From Rhodococcus opacus (GTDB taxonomy: Bacteria; Actinomycetota; Actinomycetes; Mycobacteriales; Mycobacteriaceae): 64,000 nt of DNA. Under the pieces are notes generated by a model, which ran no database searches, was not told where the DNA came from, and saw only the letters and a program-made list of their open reading frames with translations. Positions within the stretch are counted from its first letter, which is position 1; the number at the start of each line of letters is the position of its first letter. Below are positions 36,687 to 46,567 of this stretch, piece by piece. The stretch covers positions 1-64,000 of the forward strand of contig NZ_JAAXPA010000031.1 in NCBI RefSeq assembly GCF_012396235.1, read 5' to 3'. The translations under genes and the position numbers were made by a program.

Positions 36687-36833
36687 ATGATCATGCACGT
36701 CACCGAGACCCCCACCCCCACCGTCTCCCGCACGATGTGGACCACCGAGGAGATCAAGGCACGTCTCGAGGAGATGAACATTCCGCGATCACGCACCCGC
36801 CGCGGGCCCCGCTGGGGCAACCGCGACCGATGA
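36687..36833 (+). CDS. 48-residue basic peptide downstream of the secreted protein
   Basis: A short ORF beginning MIMHVTETPT (start 36687, or the second ATG at 36693, which suits the GGAG at 36680-36683 better). It has a helical middle (TTEEIKARLEEMNIPRS) and a very basic tail RTRRGPRWGNRDR. Two ATGs and a ribosome site follow the upstream gene by 47 bp and a strong hairpin follows its stop, so it is probably the last gene of the transcript. No family recognised. Confidence 0.55.
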   Translation: MIMHVTETPTPTVSRTMWTTEEIKARLEEMNIPRSRTRRGPRWGNRDR

Positions 36834-36848
36834 GCCGGGGGTTGGGAC

Positions 36849-36893
36849 CCGATGTCGCACTGGTTCACTCCGACAGGACCAGTGCGACATCGG
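36849..36893. terminator. Bidirectional hairpin terminator (CCGATGTC family) between the small ORF and hspR
   Basis: A perfect 16-bp stem (36849-36864 with 36878-36893) with a 13-nt loop between converging genes. The arm CCGATGTCGCA repeats that of the hairpin at 4443-4487. Confidence 0.9.
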
Positions 36894-36919
36894 TTCGGTT
36901 CACCCGAGAGATCGCCGGG

Positions 36920-37327
36920 TCAGCGCTGGTGTCGCGGCTTCCACACGACGAGCGCATTGCTCCGCGGGATCGGCACCAGGTCGCGCCGGTAGCCGGCGTG
37001 AATCTTGGCGATCTCCTCGGCCAGCTCGCGAACCCGGTGCTGTAGAGCCTCCACCTGGTTGGTGAGTTCGATGATCCGCTTGATCCCGGCGAGGTTGACG
37101 CCCTCGTCCTGCGAGAGGCGCTGCACCTCACGGAGCAGCGCCACATCCCGCGGCGAGTACCGTCGCCCGCCACCGGACGTGCGGTGCGGGGTGACGAGAC
37201 CGAGCCGGTCGTAGTTGCGCAACGTCTGGGCGTGCATGCCGGCGAGTTCCGCGGCCACCGAGATCACGAAGATCTGGGCGTCCGGATCAACGGCGGTCTC
37301 GCGTGGATCCTGGGTCGTATCGCTCAT
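36920..37327 (-). CDS. hspR: HspR, MerR-family heat-shock repressor
   Basis: A 135-residue MerR-type repressor of the dnaK/clpB regulon. The helix-turn-helix reads VISVAAELAGMHAQTLRNYDRLGLV (parts: AAELAGMHAQTLRNY, DRLGLVTPHRT) with RRYSPRDVALL, followed by a coiled coil (EALQHRVRELAEEIAKIHAGY). It binds HAIR boxes with DnaK as co-repressor. The start at 37327 overlaps the dnaJ stop (ATGA). It is last in the operon dnaK-grpE-dnaJ-hspR, the classical autoregulated arrangement. HAIR-like boxes are visible upstream of dnaK and clpB in this same window. Confidence 0.95.
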   Translation of the reverse strand: MSDTTQDPRETAVDPDAQIFVISVAAELAGMHAQTLRNYDRLGLVTPHRTSGGGRRYSPRDVALLREVQRLSQDEGVNLAGIKRIIELTNQVEALQHRVRELAEEIAKIHAGYRRDLVPIPRSNALVVWKPRHQR

Positions 37328-38511
37328 CAGGCACCTGCCCACCCGGCCCTGGGATCGAATCCGCTGGCCTTCTCTGCTTCCAGATAGGTCTTCAGTGCTT
37401 CGGTGGCGGGGTCGTCGAGCTTCTGCGGAACGGCGACCTTGACCGTGACCAGCAGGTCACCGGCGCCACCCGCGCGCTTGGGAACGCCTCGGCCGCGTAC
37501 CCGCAGAACCCGGCCGTCGGCTGTGCCCGCCGGAATCTTCACACCGACGCGCCCCTCCAACGTGGGGACGGAGACCGTGGTTCCGAGCACGAGCTCACCG
37601 TAGCTGACGGGGACGACGAGGGTGAGGTCGTCGCCGTTGCGGCCGAACACCTTGTCGGGACGCACCCGGACCGTGACGAACAGGTCGCCGGACGGCGCGC
37701 CGCGCAGGCCCGCCTCCCCCTGGCCTGCCAGCCGGATCTTCTGTCCGTCGCTGACACCTGCGGGAACGCGGACGGTGATGGTGCGGGTCCGGTTGGTGAC
37801 GCCGTTGCCGTGGCACACCTCGCACGGCGAGTCGATGATCGAGCCGGTACCGCGGCAGTCGTCGCACGGCTCACTGAACCCGAACGCGCCCTGGTTTCGG
37901 CTGACGATTCCGGTCCCGTTGCAGCGCGGGCAGACTCGCGGGCTGGTTCCCGGCTTGGCACCGCTGCCGTGGCAGGTGGTGCACGGCGACGGACTGGTCA
38001 GCCGCAGCGGAACGGTGACGCCCAGCGTGGCTTCACGGAATTCGAGGGTCGTCTCCGTCTCGACGTCGCTGCCACGACGGGGACGGTTGGTCGTGCGGGT
38101 CGCGCCGCCACCACCGGCGCCGCGATTGAACAGGCCACCGAAGATGTCGCCGAGGCCGCCGTCACCGGCCGCCGCGCCGCCGCCACCGAACAGGTCGTTG
38201 ATGTCGAATCCGCCCTGGCCGAAACCGCCGGCTCCGGGGTTGAATCCGCCGCCGCCCTGACCGAAACCGCCGCTCGCGAACAGTCGCCGGGCCTCGTCGT
38301 ATTCCTTGCGCTTGGCAGGGTCCGAGAGCACGGCGTGTGCTTCGCTGACGGACTTGAAACGCTCCTCGGCCTTCGTGTCGCCGGGGTTCGCGTCGGGGTG
38401 AAGGTCGCGGGCGAGTTTGCGGTACGCCTTCTTGATCTCGTCCGCGGATGCGTGGGACGAGACGCCCAGCTCCTTGTAGAAGTCCTTTTCGATCCACTCC
38501 CGTTGGCTCAC
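37327..38511 (-). CDS. dnaJ: DnaJ co-chaperone
   Basis: A 394-residue type I DnaJ. The J domain (1-80) has HPD in [11 protein letters not shown]; the Gly/Phe-rich region (85-140) follows; then the zinc domain has four CxxCxGxG repeats ([32 protein letters not shown]); then the C-terminal substrate-binding barrels. It stimulates DnaK ATPase and delivers substrate. GTG at 38511 has GAGGAGGAG about 9 nt upstream. It sits between grpE (22-bp gap) and hspR (4-nt overlap) in the heat-shock operon. Confidence 0.97.
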   Translation of the reverse strand: MSQREWIEKDFYKELGVSSHASADEIKKAYRKLARDLHPDANPGDTKAEERFKSVSEAHAVLSDPAKRKEYDEARRLFASGGFGQGGGGFNPGAGGFGQGGFDINDLFGGGGAAAGDGGLGDIFGGLFNRGAGGGGATRTTNRPRRGSDVETETTLEFREATLGVTVPLRLTSPSPCTTCHGSGAKPGTSPRVCPRCNGTGIVSRNQGAFGFSEPCDDCRGTGSIIDSPCEVCHGNGVTNRTRTITVRVPAGVSDGQKIRLAGQGEAGLRGAPSGDLFVTVRVRPDKVFGRNGDDLTLVVPVSYGELVLGTTVSVPTLEGRVGVKIPAGTADGRVLRVRGRGVPKRAGGAGDLLVTVKVAVPQKLDDPATEALKTYLEAEKASGFDPRAGWAGA

Positions 38512-38533
38512 TGGGCGTCTCCTCCTCTCGCTC

Positions 38534-39180
38534 TTACTCTTGTTCCGACTCGGCGGGCTTCGCCGCCTCGTCGGAGGTGTTCGCGCCGGCATCGCCGGCG
38601 CGATCGATCACAGCTACCATCGCATGCCGCAGGACGCGATCACCGAATTTGTAGCCCTTTCGCATCACCGTGCCGAGAACGGGGTCGTGACCCTCGCCCT
38701 CGTGCTGCACTGCCTCGTGCAGCGCCGGATCGAATGCGTCGCCCTCGGCACCGAACTCGCTCAGCCCGAGCGAGGTGAGGGTGCCGGTGAGCTTGTCTGC
38801 CACACCCTTCAGCGGCCCCGAGTCGAGGTCGCCGTGGCTGCGTGCACGGTCGAGGTCGTCCAGCACCGCGATGAGTTCACCGACGACGGACGCCTTGGCG
38901 TTCGCGATGTCGGCCTGCTTGTCGCGCTGGACGCGGCGGCGGTAATTGGCGTATTCCGCCTGCAGTCGCTGCAGGTCAGCGGTGCGCTCCGCCAACTCGT
39001 CCGTCTCCGGAGCTGCCGTGTCCGGCAGGTCCCCTTCGTCCACCGAGCCGGGCTGCGGGGCGGCAGCGGTGCCCGCGAGGGGCTCCACTACCGGCTCCGC
39101 GTCCCGTGTCCGACCGGTCTCGGGGTCGATCTTCCGCTTGTCCACGAAAGTGACCGGTTCCTGCTCGGTGTTGTCGGACG

Positions 39181-39184
<4 letters not shown>
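38534..39184 (-). CDS. grpE: GrpE nucleotide-exchange factor
   Basis: A 216-residue GrpE. The N-terminal 60 residues are disordered and acidic; the long helix ([20 protein letters not shown] in parts: [15 protein letters not shown]) is the dimer stalk; the beta domain contains [18 protein letters not shown] and [20 protein letters not shown], the conserved C-terminal signature. It releases ADP from DnaK. The GTG start at 39184 overlaps the dnaK stop (GTGA), giving translational coupling. Confidence 0.97.
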
Positions 39185-41025
<1,841 letters not shown>

Positions 41026-41095
41026 AGTGTTCCTCACTTTCGTTTTGCAGTCCTGTGGGCAGGTTTTTCATTACTGAACTGCGATGTTGGCGCTT

Positions 41096-41116
41096 AGTGA
41101 GCGCCCTCCGCTCAAG
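41096..41116. promoter_or_regulatory. HAIR-like box 1 upstream of dnaK
   Basis: Arms AGTGAGC (41096-41102) and GCTCAAG (41110-41116) with a 7-nt spacer. The right arm matches the HAIR consensus at 6 of 7 positions, the left at its TGAG core. It lies 71 bp upstream of the dnaK ATG. On the minus strand CTTGAGC could act as or near the -35. Confidence 0.75.
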
Positions 41117-41150
41117 TTTGCACTCCGACACCGTCGGGAGTCAATTCGAA

Positions 41151-41171
41151 CTTGAGTCTTGCACGCTCATG
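41151..41171. promoter_or_regulatory. HAIR-like box 2 upstream of dnaK
   Basis: Arms CTTGAGT (41151-41157, exact consensus) and GCTCATG (41165-41171, 5 of 7) with a 7-nt spacer. Its centre is 55 bp from that of box 1, about five helical turns, so two HspR units could bind on the same DNA face. Confidence 0.78.
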
Positions 41172-41310
41172 TTGTCGTAAGGCTCAACGGAGGGGTGCGG
41201 AGATTTGTTCCCGGATGCCCGCATTTTGTTCGGGCGCCGTGTTTCGGCGGCGTGCTTCGGGGCCGCCGACACGGACCCGCGCGTCGGCCCGCCACGGTAC
41301 GGCAGGTCGA

Positions 41311-41316
41311 TAGGAT
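41311..41316 (+). promoter_or_regulatory. -10 box for a probable leaderless transcript
   Basis: TAGGAT ends 6 nt before the GTG at 41323, with no Shine-Dalgarno between. This spacing puts the transcription start on the start codon itself, a common actinobacterial arrangement. Confidence 0.5.
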
Positions 41317-41322
41317 CGCAGC

Positions 41323-41889
41323 GTGACGACACCCGAACAGCCGCGACGCCGGCCGGAACCGCCGCGACCCGTACCGCCGCGTCCGGAGTTCGCGGTCACC
41401 CCGCTGCGCGCCACCCCCACCGATGCCACCCCGAAGGCGGTCGCGGTGTCACTGTCCGCCTGGGTGGGATCGTTCGTCGTTCTCGCCGGAATCGCCGGGG
41501 CCATCGCGCTCGACCTCGGCGCGGTCCGCGACGCCCTCGAGGCCTCGGTCGCCGCGGACAATCCCGGGGACTCCGCGACAGACATCACCGACACGGTGAA
41601 CCTGACGCTGATCGGCAGCGGCGCCATCGCCGTCGTCCTGATCCTCCTCGGACTGCTGGGGATACAACTTCTGCGCGCCCGGAAACCGGCGGGCCAGATC
41701 ACCCTCGCCGTCGTCGGCGTCCTCAGCGCCGCCGGCGGGGTGGGCCTGTGGACCCTGCTGTCCGACGCCGGTGACGCGACCGCCGGTGTGCTGCAATGGG
41801 CGCCGCTCGCCTACAGCGCCCTCGTCGCGGTGGGAGTGCTCGCCCTGTTCGCCCCCGGTGTGTCTCCGTGGCTGCGCCGGAACCGCTGA
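41323..41889 (+). CDS. Membrane protein with Pro/Arg-rich N-terminus and about four helices
   Basis: A 188-residue protein. The first 40 residues are Pro/Arg-rich (QPRRRPEPPRPVPPRPEF) and cytoplasmic. Hydrophobic helices lie at about 44-66, 96-116, 124-143 and 157-178. An acidic loop (AADNPGDSATDITDT) joins the first two. No family recognised. The gene probably has its own leaderless promoter (TAGGAT, 41311-41316) and is divergent from dnaK. Its stop is 6 bp from that of the acidic-repeat peptide gene. Function unknown. Confidence 0.75.
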   Translation: MTTPEQPRRRPEPPRPVPPRPEFAVTPLRATPTDATPKAVAVSLSAWVGSFVVLAGIAGAIALDLGAVRDALEASVAADNPGDSATDITDTVNLTLIGSGAIAVVLILLGLLGIQLLRARKPAGQITLAVVGVLSAAGGVGLWTLLSDAGDATAGVLQWAPLAYSALVAVGVLALFAPGVSPWLRRNR

Positions 41890-41895
41890 CCGGAC

Positions 41896-42156
41896 TCACA
41901 CCTGGCACGGATCGGTGCTGCCGTGGAACTCCGGGTCGGGGTCGTATTCTCGGTTGGACGTGCCCGAATACTCGGGATCGGGGTCGTACTCGTCGTTGGT
42001 CGTCCCCGTGAAGTCGGGGTCCGGGTCGTACTCGTCGTTGGTCGTGCCCTCGTAGGAGGAGTTGCAGGCCGGGTGGGCGGCAGCGGTCTGGGTCACGGAC
42101 GCGGCGCCGAACACGAGAGCCACGGCTGCCAGTGCGGTCATCGTCGTGCGGATCAT
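41896..42156 (-). CDS. Secreted 86-residue peptide with three 14-residue acidic repeats
   Basis: A signal peptide (TALAAVALVFGAASVTQTAAA, parts ALAAVALVFGAA and TQTAAAHP) with likely cleavage near AAA-HP at about residue 27 is followed by a mature part of about 59 residues. Residues 37-78 are three tandem 14-mers: GTTNDEYDPDPDFT, GTTNDEYDPDPEYS and GTSNREYDPDPEFH. Single Cys residues at 31 and 84 flank the array and could close it as a loop. The DPDPE/D core could bind Ca2+ or another cation. ATG at 42156 is chosen for AAGGA 7-8 nt upstream. No relative recognised. Confidence 0.72.
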   Translation of the reverse strand: MIRTTMTALAAVALVFGAASVTQTAAAHPACNSSYEGTTNDEYDPDPDFTGTTNDEYDPDPEYSGTSNREYDPDPEFHGSTDPCQV

Positions 42157-42226
42157 GATGATTCCTTTCATCGGTGGGCTGATCATCGGTGGGCTGGGCG
42201 GACCCAGAAGAGAGAACCGAGCGGGG

Positions 42227-42547
42227 TCACCCGTGTGCGGGCTGGTGGGGCATCGCGGGTTCGCCCGCGCCGATCCGGCTCGACCCGGCGACATCGGCGT
42301 GACGCGTCACCGTGGGGGTACCCAATTCGGGGCGCGCGACACCCGGCGCGAGCGGCGGAATCGTCAGGGCTCGCCGGAATTCCATCTGCCCGCCGGTGTC
42401 GCTCTCGGCGGCGGTCGAGGCGTACGCGAACGTGCCGACTCCCACCGTGACGGCGACGAGGACGGGCGACACCATGCCCCCGAGAACGCGAAGCCATACG
42501 CGTCGGCGGGAGGGCCGGGGTGCCGGTCCCGGAGAATCGAAGTTCAT
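42227..42547 (-). CDS. 106-residue signal-anchored protein; possible remnant of a secreted oxidase
   Basis: A short ORF with a basic start (MNFDSPGPAPRPSRRRVWL), one hydrophobic helix (about 20-43) and an external 60-residue part with FRRALTIPPLAPG. The phrase LTIPPLAP resembles the start of the mature part of some actinobacterial multicopper oxidases, yet all copper-binding His motifs are missing, so this may be a degraded fragment or an unrelated peptide. Start at 42547 is preceded by AAGGA. The acidic-repeat gene follows about 70 bp downstream on the same strand. Confidence 0.45.
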   Translation of the reverse strand: MNFDSPGPAPRPSRRRVWLRVLGGMVSPVLVAVTVGVGTFAYASTAAESDTGGQMEFRRALTIPPLAPGVARPELGTPTVTRHADVAGSSRIGAGEPAMPHQPAHG

Positions 42548-42679
42548 ACCGAGAATCCTTCGCGGCGCGCGCTTTCCACACATCCAGGAAGGCACCCAAC
42601 TTGGACCCCGAGAAAAACCCTGAGAAGGCCTTCCTAATGAGGACCGTTTCTGACCTCAATCGCTTCTACTCTTCTTCTC

Positions 42680-43222
42680 ATGACCACTTCGCAGAAGTCC
42701 CCCGCCACCGGTGAGCGCGCCGACCTCCTCCAGATCCTGCAGGAGCAGCGAGCCACCCTGTTGATCACGGTCCGCGGCATCGACGACGAACAGGCACGGC
42801 AGCGCTCGACCGTCAGCGACCTGACGCTCGGCGGACTGATCAAGCACGTGTCCCACACGGAAAAGCACTGGGTCGAAACCATTCTCGAACCCGACGAGAA
42901 CGCGGAGTTCGACATGGAGTGGGCGATGGAGAAGTACTACATGCGCGACGACGAAACCCTCGAGGGACTGCTCGCCGAGTACGCCGAGGTGGCCCGCGCG
43001 ACGGAGGCCGCCGTGGCCGGCCTCGACGACCTGGACGTGCTCGTCCCACTGCCCACCGCACCCTGGGCACCCGAGCGGCAGTGGTGGACGATCCGCCGCA
43101 CCCTGCTCCACATCATCCGGGAGACCGGCCACCATTCCGGTCACGCCGACATCATCCGGGAATCCCTCGACGGCGGAAACACCACCATGCAGATGGGCGC
43201 CGACGCGGGCATGGAGTTCTGA
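42680..43222 (+). CDS. DinB/DUF664 family protein
   Basis: A 180-residue cytosolic four-helix-bundle protein. The metal-binding His triad of the DinB fold is visible: GLIKHVSHTEKHW (first His, about residue 53-59) and RETGHHSGHADIIRE (two more His near residues 149-153). RRTLLHIIRETGHH is the typical helix-4 start. Actinobacterial relatives include thiol-dependent (mycothiol or bacillithiol) transferases, so it may be a thiol S-transferase, but the substrate is not predictable. It has its own promoter and is followed by a hairpin. Confidence 0.88.
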   Translation: MTTSQKSPATGERADLLQILQEQRATLLITVRGIDDEQARQRSTVSDLTLGGLIKHVSHTEKHWVETILEPDENAEFDMEWAMEKYYMRDDETLEGLLAEYAEVARATEAAVAGLDDLDVLVPLPTAPWAPERQWWTIRRTLLHIIRETGHHSGHADIIRESLDGGNTTMQMGADAGMEF

Positions 43223-43244
43223 CCCGCCCGGCGGAACAGACGAA

Positions 43245-43279
43245 AACACCTCACCGGGTTCGGGTTCCGGTGAGGTGTT
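43245..43279 (+). terminator. Hairpin terminator downstream of the DinB gene
   Basis: A 13-bp perfect stem (43245-43257 with 43267-43279, arm AACACCTCACCGG) and 9-nt loop, 22 bp after the stop, followed by a T-rich stretch. The remaining 43280-43415 shows nothing I can support as a gene. Confidence 0.85.
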
Positions 43280-43415
43280 CTCTTCATGTGGCGTTTTCGA
43301 GTGTTGACTTACCTCCTGCGGTTCAACTTTTGCCGACTGGTGAAGACCATGGTGCCGCGCTGCGGGGGCACCGGCTACCTACCCCAGGGTGAATCCTGCC
43401 CACCTGGTGCTGCGG

Positions 43416-45635
43416 CTACGCCTCCGCGGTGACCGAGAGCACGACCACGTCGTCGGGAAAGGACGCGGGTGTCTGCAGACCCACGACCGCGAGGGCCCGG
43501 CCCGTCATCGAGACGCCGAGTACCTCGCTCCCCGCGGACAGTCCGTCGGCTCGTCCACCCGGTGGCTGTACGTCGAACCACGCGGGCGGTTTCAGGCCCT
43601 CGTCCGGTGCACCGGCGAAGACGGGACGCACCCGATAGCGCCGGTCGGGGTCGAGCCCGGGCAGCGTGAACCTGCCCCGCGGTGACACCTCGGAGCGCCC
43701 CACGTACGCGAGGAAGAACAGCGCCTCCGCCCGGTCCGCTGCGACCGCACCGTAGACGAGCAGGGTCGGGTCGATCTCGTCGGCCCGCACCATCGTTCCG
43801 GTGTGCAGGAGTTCCCGGTGCCGCTTGTACAGGTCGATCCACACCGCGAGCTGTGCGTTCTCGTCGTCGGTGGCGGTCGCGAGATCCCACTCGATCCCGA
43901 GGTGCCCGTACAGCGCCGTCCCCGCCCGGAACGACAGGCGGTGGTACCGGCCCGTCGTATGGGAGATTCCGGACGCGATGTGCGAGCCCAGCAGTTCGGG
44001 GGGAAGCAGCTGCATCGTCCACCGGTTCATCTGCTGACGCTCGAGCGGATCGATGCAGTCCGAGACCCAGACGCGGTCGGTGCGCTCGAGGATGCCGAGG
44101 TCCACCCGCGCTCCGCCCGACGAGCAGGATTCGATCTCCAGTCCGGGGAAGCGGCGCTTCAGTTCGTCCATCAGCCGGTACGTCGCAAGGGTCTGGTCGT
44201 GGACGCCGGCGCGGCCGTGCGGTGCGGTACCGGCGTCGATCAGGTCGCGGTTGTGGTCCCACTTGATGTAGGCGATGTCGTACTCGGTGAGAATCGCGGA
44301 CATCCGCTCGAGGATGTGGTCGTACGCCTCGGGGATCCCCAGATTGAGCACCTGCTGGTTCCGCGACGGCACGGGCGTGCGCCCGCCGGTCGCCATGACC
44401 CACTCGGGATGCTCCCGGGCGAGGTCGGAATCGAGGTTGATCATCTCCGGTTCGAACCACAGGCCGAACTCCATGCCGAGGGAACGCACGTGATCGACGA
44501 GCGGATGCAGGCCGTTCGGCCACACCGTTTCGTCGACGTGCCAGTCCCCGAGGCCCGCCAGATCGTTGCGCCGGTACCTGAACCAGCCGTCGTCGAGCAC
44601 GTAACGCTCGACGCCGAGCTTCGCCGCGCGATCCGCCAGGTCCGTCAACCGGGCCAGGTCGTGGTCGAAGTAGACGGCCTCCCACACGTTGATCGTGACC
44701 GGGCGCGCGCGCCGCGGGTGCGTGGGGCGGGACCGGAGGTAGTCGTGGAAGCGATGCGCCTGGTCGTCGAGGCCGTCGCCGTAGGCGCCGTAGACCCAGG
44801 GCGTTTCGTAGCTCTCGCCGTCCGCGAGCCGTACCTCGCCCGGCAGGAGTAGTTCTCCGCCGCCGACCACCTGGAAACCGGTGAAGAGACGTTCGGCGTA
44901 GTGCCGGTGGTTGCCGCTGAACGCGACGTGGGTGCCCCACACTTCGCCGCGGCCGAACCCGAATCCGGGCACGCCGACGGAGAGCACCGTCGCGGCGTCC
45001 GGGCCGGTGCGTCCCTTCCGTCCTTCGCGTTCGTGGATGCCGACGGTCAGTTCACGGCGCTGCGGGATCCGTTCCTTCCCCCACCGGCCCGCGAAGTCGA
45101 GGATCTCGCGGGCCTGCGGTGGGACCGGGAACGCGAGCTGGAGGTCGTCGAGGACGTAGAAGGAGTCGCCCTCGTTCGTGACCTCGGCGCGCGTCCTCAG
45201 GAGGCCGCTCGGCAGCAGTTCGATGTCGAGGACCAGACCGAGATCGGCCACCGTGTCCTGCGCGGCGACCCGGACCGCGCCGGCACCGACCGCGACGAGT
45301 CCCGACCGGTGCTCGGCTCCGTCGACCGTGAGCGTGGTGGTCGTGAACAGCGGCGACCAGTCGGCGCCGTCCCGGTGCCCGGCGATCCCGGGCTTCCCCA
45401 CCCACCCGGTGTGGTGTTCGGGGAGTATCGACAGCCGCACCGGGAGATCGACCACGTTGCCCGCCGGGGGCTCGATGTTCGCCTGCGCCAGGGCTTCGAC
45501 GTCGGCGAGGGCGAGGTCGCCGAGCGCCGCACCCCAGTGCACGATCGCCGGCAACCGTCCCCCGGTGAGGTCCAGCACGATGGACACGCCGCCTGCGGTG
45601 AGGTGGACGTACGCGTGCGGTGGAGTTGCACTCAC
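43416..45635 (-). CDS. Alpha-galactosidase, glycoside hydrolase family 36
   Basis: A 739-residue cytoplasmic GH36 enzyme releasing galactose from alpha-galactosides such as melibiose or raffinose. A large N-terminal beta domain (1-320) is followed by the (beta/alpha)8 barrel: VLDDGWFRYRRNDLAGLGDW, the nucleophile Asp in YIKWDHNRD, and the acid/base Asp in VWVSDCIDPLER; ESCSSGGARVDLGILERTD lines the pocket. No signal peptide, so it acts on imported substrate. Its GTG start overlaps the stop of the upstream ABC permease (GTGA), placing it in the SBP-permease-permease-enzyme operon. Confidence 0.95.
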   Translation of the reverse strand: MSATPPHAYVHLTAGGVSIVLDLTGGRLPAIVHWGAALGDLALADVEALAQANIEPPAGNVVDLPVRLSILPEHHTGWVGKPGIAGHRDGADWSPLFTTTTLTVDGAEHRSGLVAVGAGAVRVAAQDTVADLGLVLDIELLPSGLLRTRAEVTNEGDSFYVLDDLQLAFPVPPQAREILDFAGRWGKERIPQRRELTVGIHEREGRKGRTGPDAATVLSVGVPGFGFGRGEVWGTHVAFSGNHRHYAERLFTGFQVVGGGELLLPGEVRLADGESYETPWVYGAYGDGLDDQAHRFHDYLRSRPTHPRRARPVTINVWEAVYFDHDLARLTDLADRAAKLGVERYVLDDGWFRYRRNDLAGLGDWHVDETVWPNGLHPLVDHVRSLGMEFGLWFEPEMINLDSDLAREHPEWVMATGGRTPVPSRNQQVLNLGIPEAYDHILERMSAILTEYDIAYIKWDHNRDLIDAGTAPHGRAGVHDQTLATYRLMDELKRRFPGLEIESCSSGGARVDLGILERTDRVWVSDCIDPLERQQMNRWTMQLLPPELLGSHIASGISHTTGRYHRLSFRAGTALYGHLGIEWDLATATDDENAQLAVWIDLYKRHRELLHTGTMVRADEIDPTLLVYGAVAADRAEALFFLAYVGRSEVSPRGRFTLPGLDPDRRYRVRPVFAGAPDEGLKPPAWFDVQPPGGRADGLSAGSEVLGVSMTGRALAVVGLQTPASFPDDVVVLSVTAEA

Positions 45636-46567
45636 TTGTTGGCTCCCATCGTCAGTCCGGAAACGAAATGCCGCTGCAGCGCCACGAATACGAGCACCGT
45701 CGGCAATGCGACGAGCACCGATCCGGCGGCGAGCAGGTTGGTGTCGGTGAAGAAGCTGCCCTGCAGATTCTGCAGCGCGGTGGTGACCGGCAGCTTGTCG
45801 CCGCTGACCATCAGCGCCAGTGCCCAGAAGAAGTCGTTGTAGATCCAGGTGATCATGAGCGTCGCGAGCGCGGCCAGGGCCGGACGGCACAGTGGGAGCA
45901 CCACCTGCCAGTACTGGCGGAACAGCCCGGCGCCGTCCACCGTCGCCGCCTCGAGCAGTTCCGGCGGGACCGTCTTCATGTAGTTGCTCAGCACGAACAC
46001 GCAGAACCCGGTCTGGAACGCGACGTGCACCAGGATCAGTCCCCAGTAGCTGTCGTAGAGCGAGCCCGACGAACTCATCCAGTACGGCAACGGAATCGCG
46101 TTGTACAGCCGGAACAACGGGGTCAGCAGCGTCTGCTGCGGCAGCAGATTGCCCGCGATGAACACCGCCAGCATGATCACGTTGAACTTCCACGGGAACC
46201 GGGCGAGCACGAACGCCGCCATCGACCCGATGAACAGGATCAGCAGCACCGCCGGGATGGTGATGAGCATCGAGTTGAGGAAGTAGTGCGGGATTCCGCC
46301 GACCTCCCACGACTCGGTGTAATTGCTGAGCGTGAAACCGCCGACCGACAGGTAGCCGTGGGTGAGGACGTAGTCGTAGTCGCGGAACGAGTTGTAGAGC
46401 GCCCACAGCAGCGGGAAGATCCACAGCAACGCCAGCGCCGTGAGAAGGAGATATATCGCCGCGTGCGCGGTACTCAGCCGGCGCCGGTTGGCCACCGCGG
46501 CCTTGTTGCGGGGCCCGGGCCGGTCGACGGGCGCACTGTGGTCGGCGAGGGGTGTCGTCATGGTCAT
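45632..46567 (-). CDS. ABC sugar transporter permease (MalG/MsmG-like)
   Basis: A 311-residue membrane permease of the carbohydrate CUT1 family. Six hydrophobic helices, with the conserved cytoplasmic EAA loop seen as ELLEAATVDGAGLFRQYWQVVLPL (parts: LLEAATVDGAGLF, YWQVVLPL), which docks the ATPase. The start at 46567 (MTMTTPL) overlaps the upstream permease stop (TGATG). The N-terminus is polar and carries about 25 residues before helix 1. The cognate ATPase is encoded in the opposite arm of the locus (54341). Confidence 0.93.
   Translation of the reverse strand: MTMTTPLADHSAPVDRPGPRNKAAVANRRRLSTAHAAIYLLLTALALLWIFPLLWALYNSFRDYDYVLTHGYLSVGGFTLSNYTESWEVGGIPHYFLNSMLITIPAVLLILFIGSMAAFVLARFPWKFNVIMLAVFIAGNLLPQQTLLTPLFRLYNAIPLPYWMSSSGSLYDSYWGLILVHVAFQTGFCVFVLSNYMKTVPPELLEAATVDGAGLFRQYWQVVLPLCRPALAALATLMITWIYNDFFWALALMVSGDKLPVTTALQNLQGSFFTDTNLLAAGSVLVALPTVLVFVALQRHFVSGLTMGANK

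Noticed and set aside
45636-46424. A longer alpha-galactosidase reaching upstream through the permease gene
   Set aside because: The extra part is a frame-shifted shadow of the permease; the enzyme's conserved N-terminus begins at the GTG at 45635, coupled to the permease stop.
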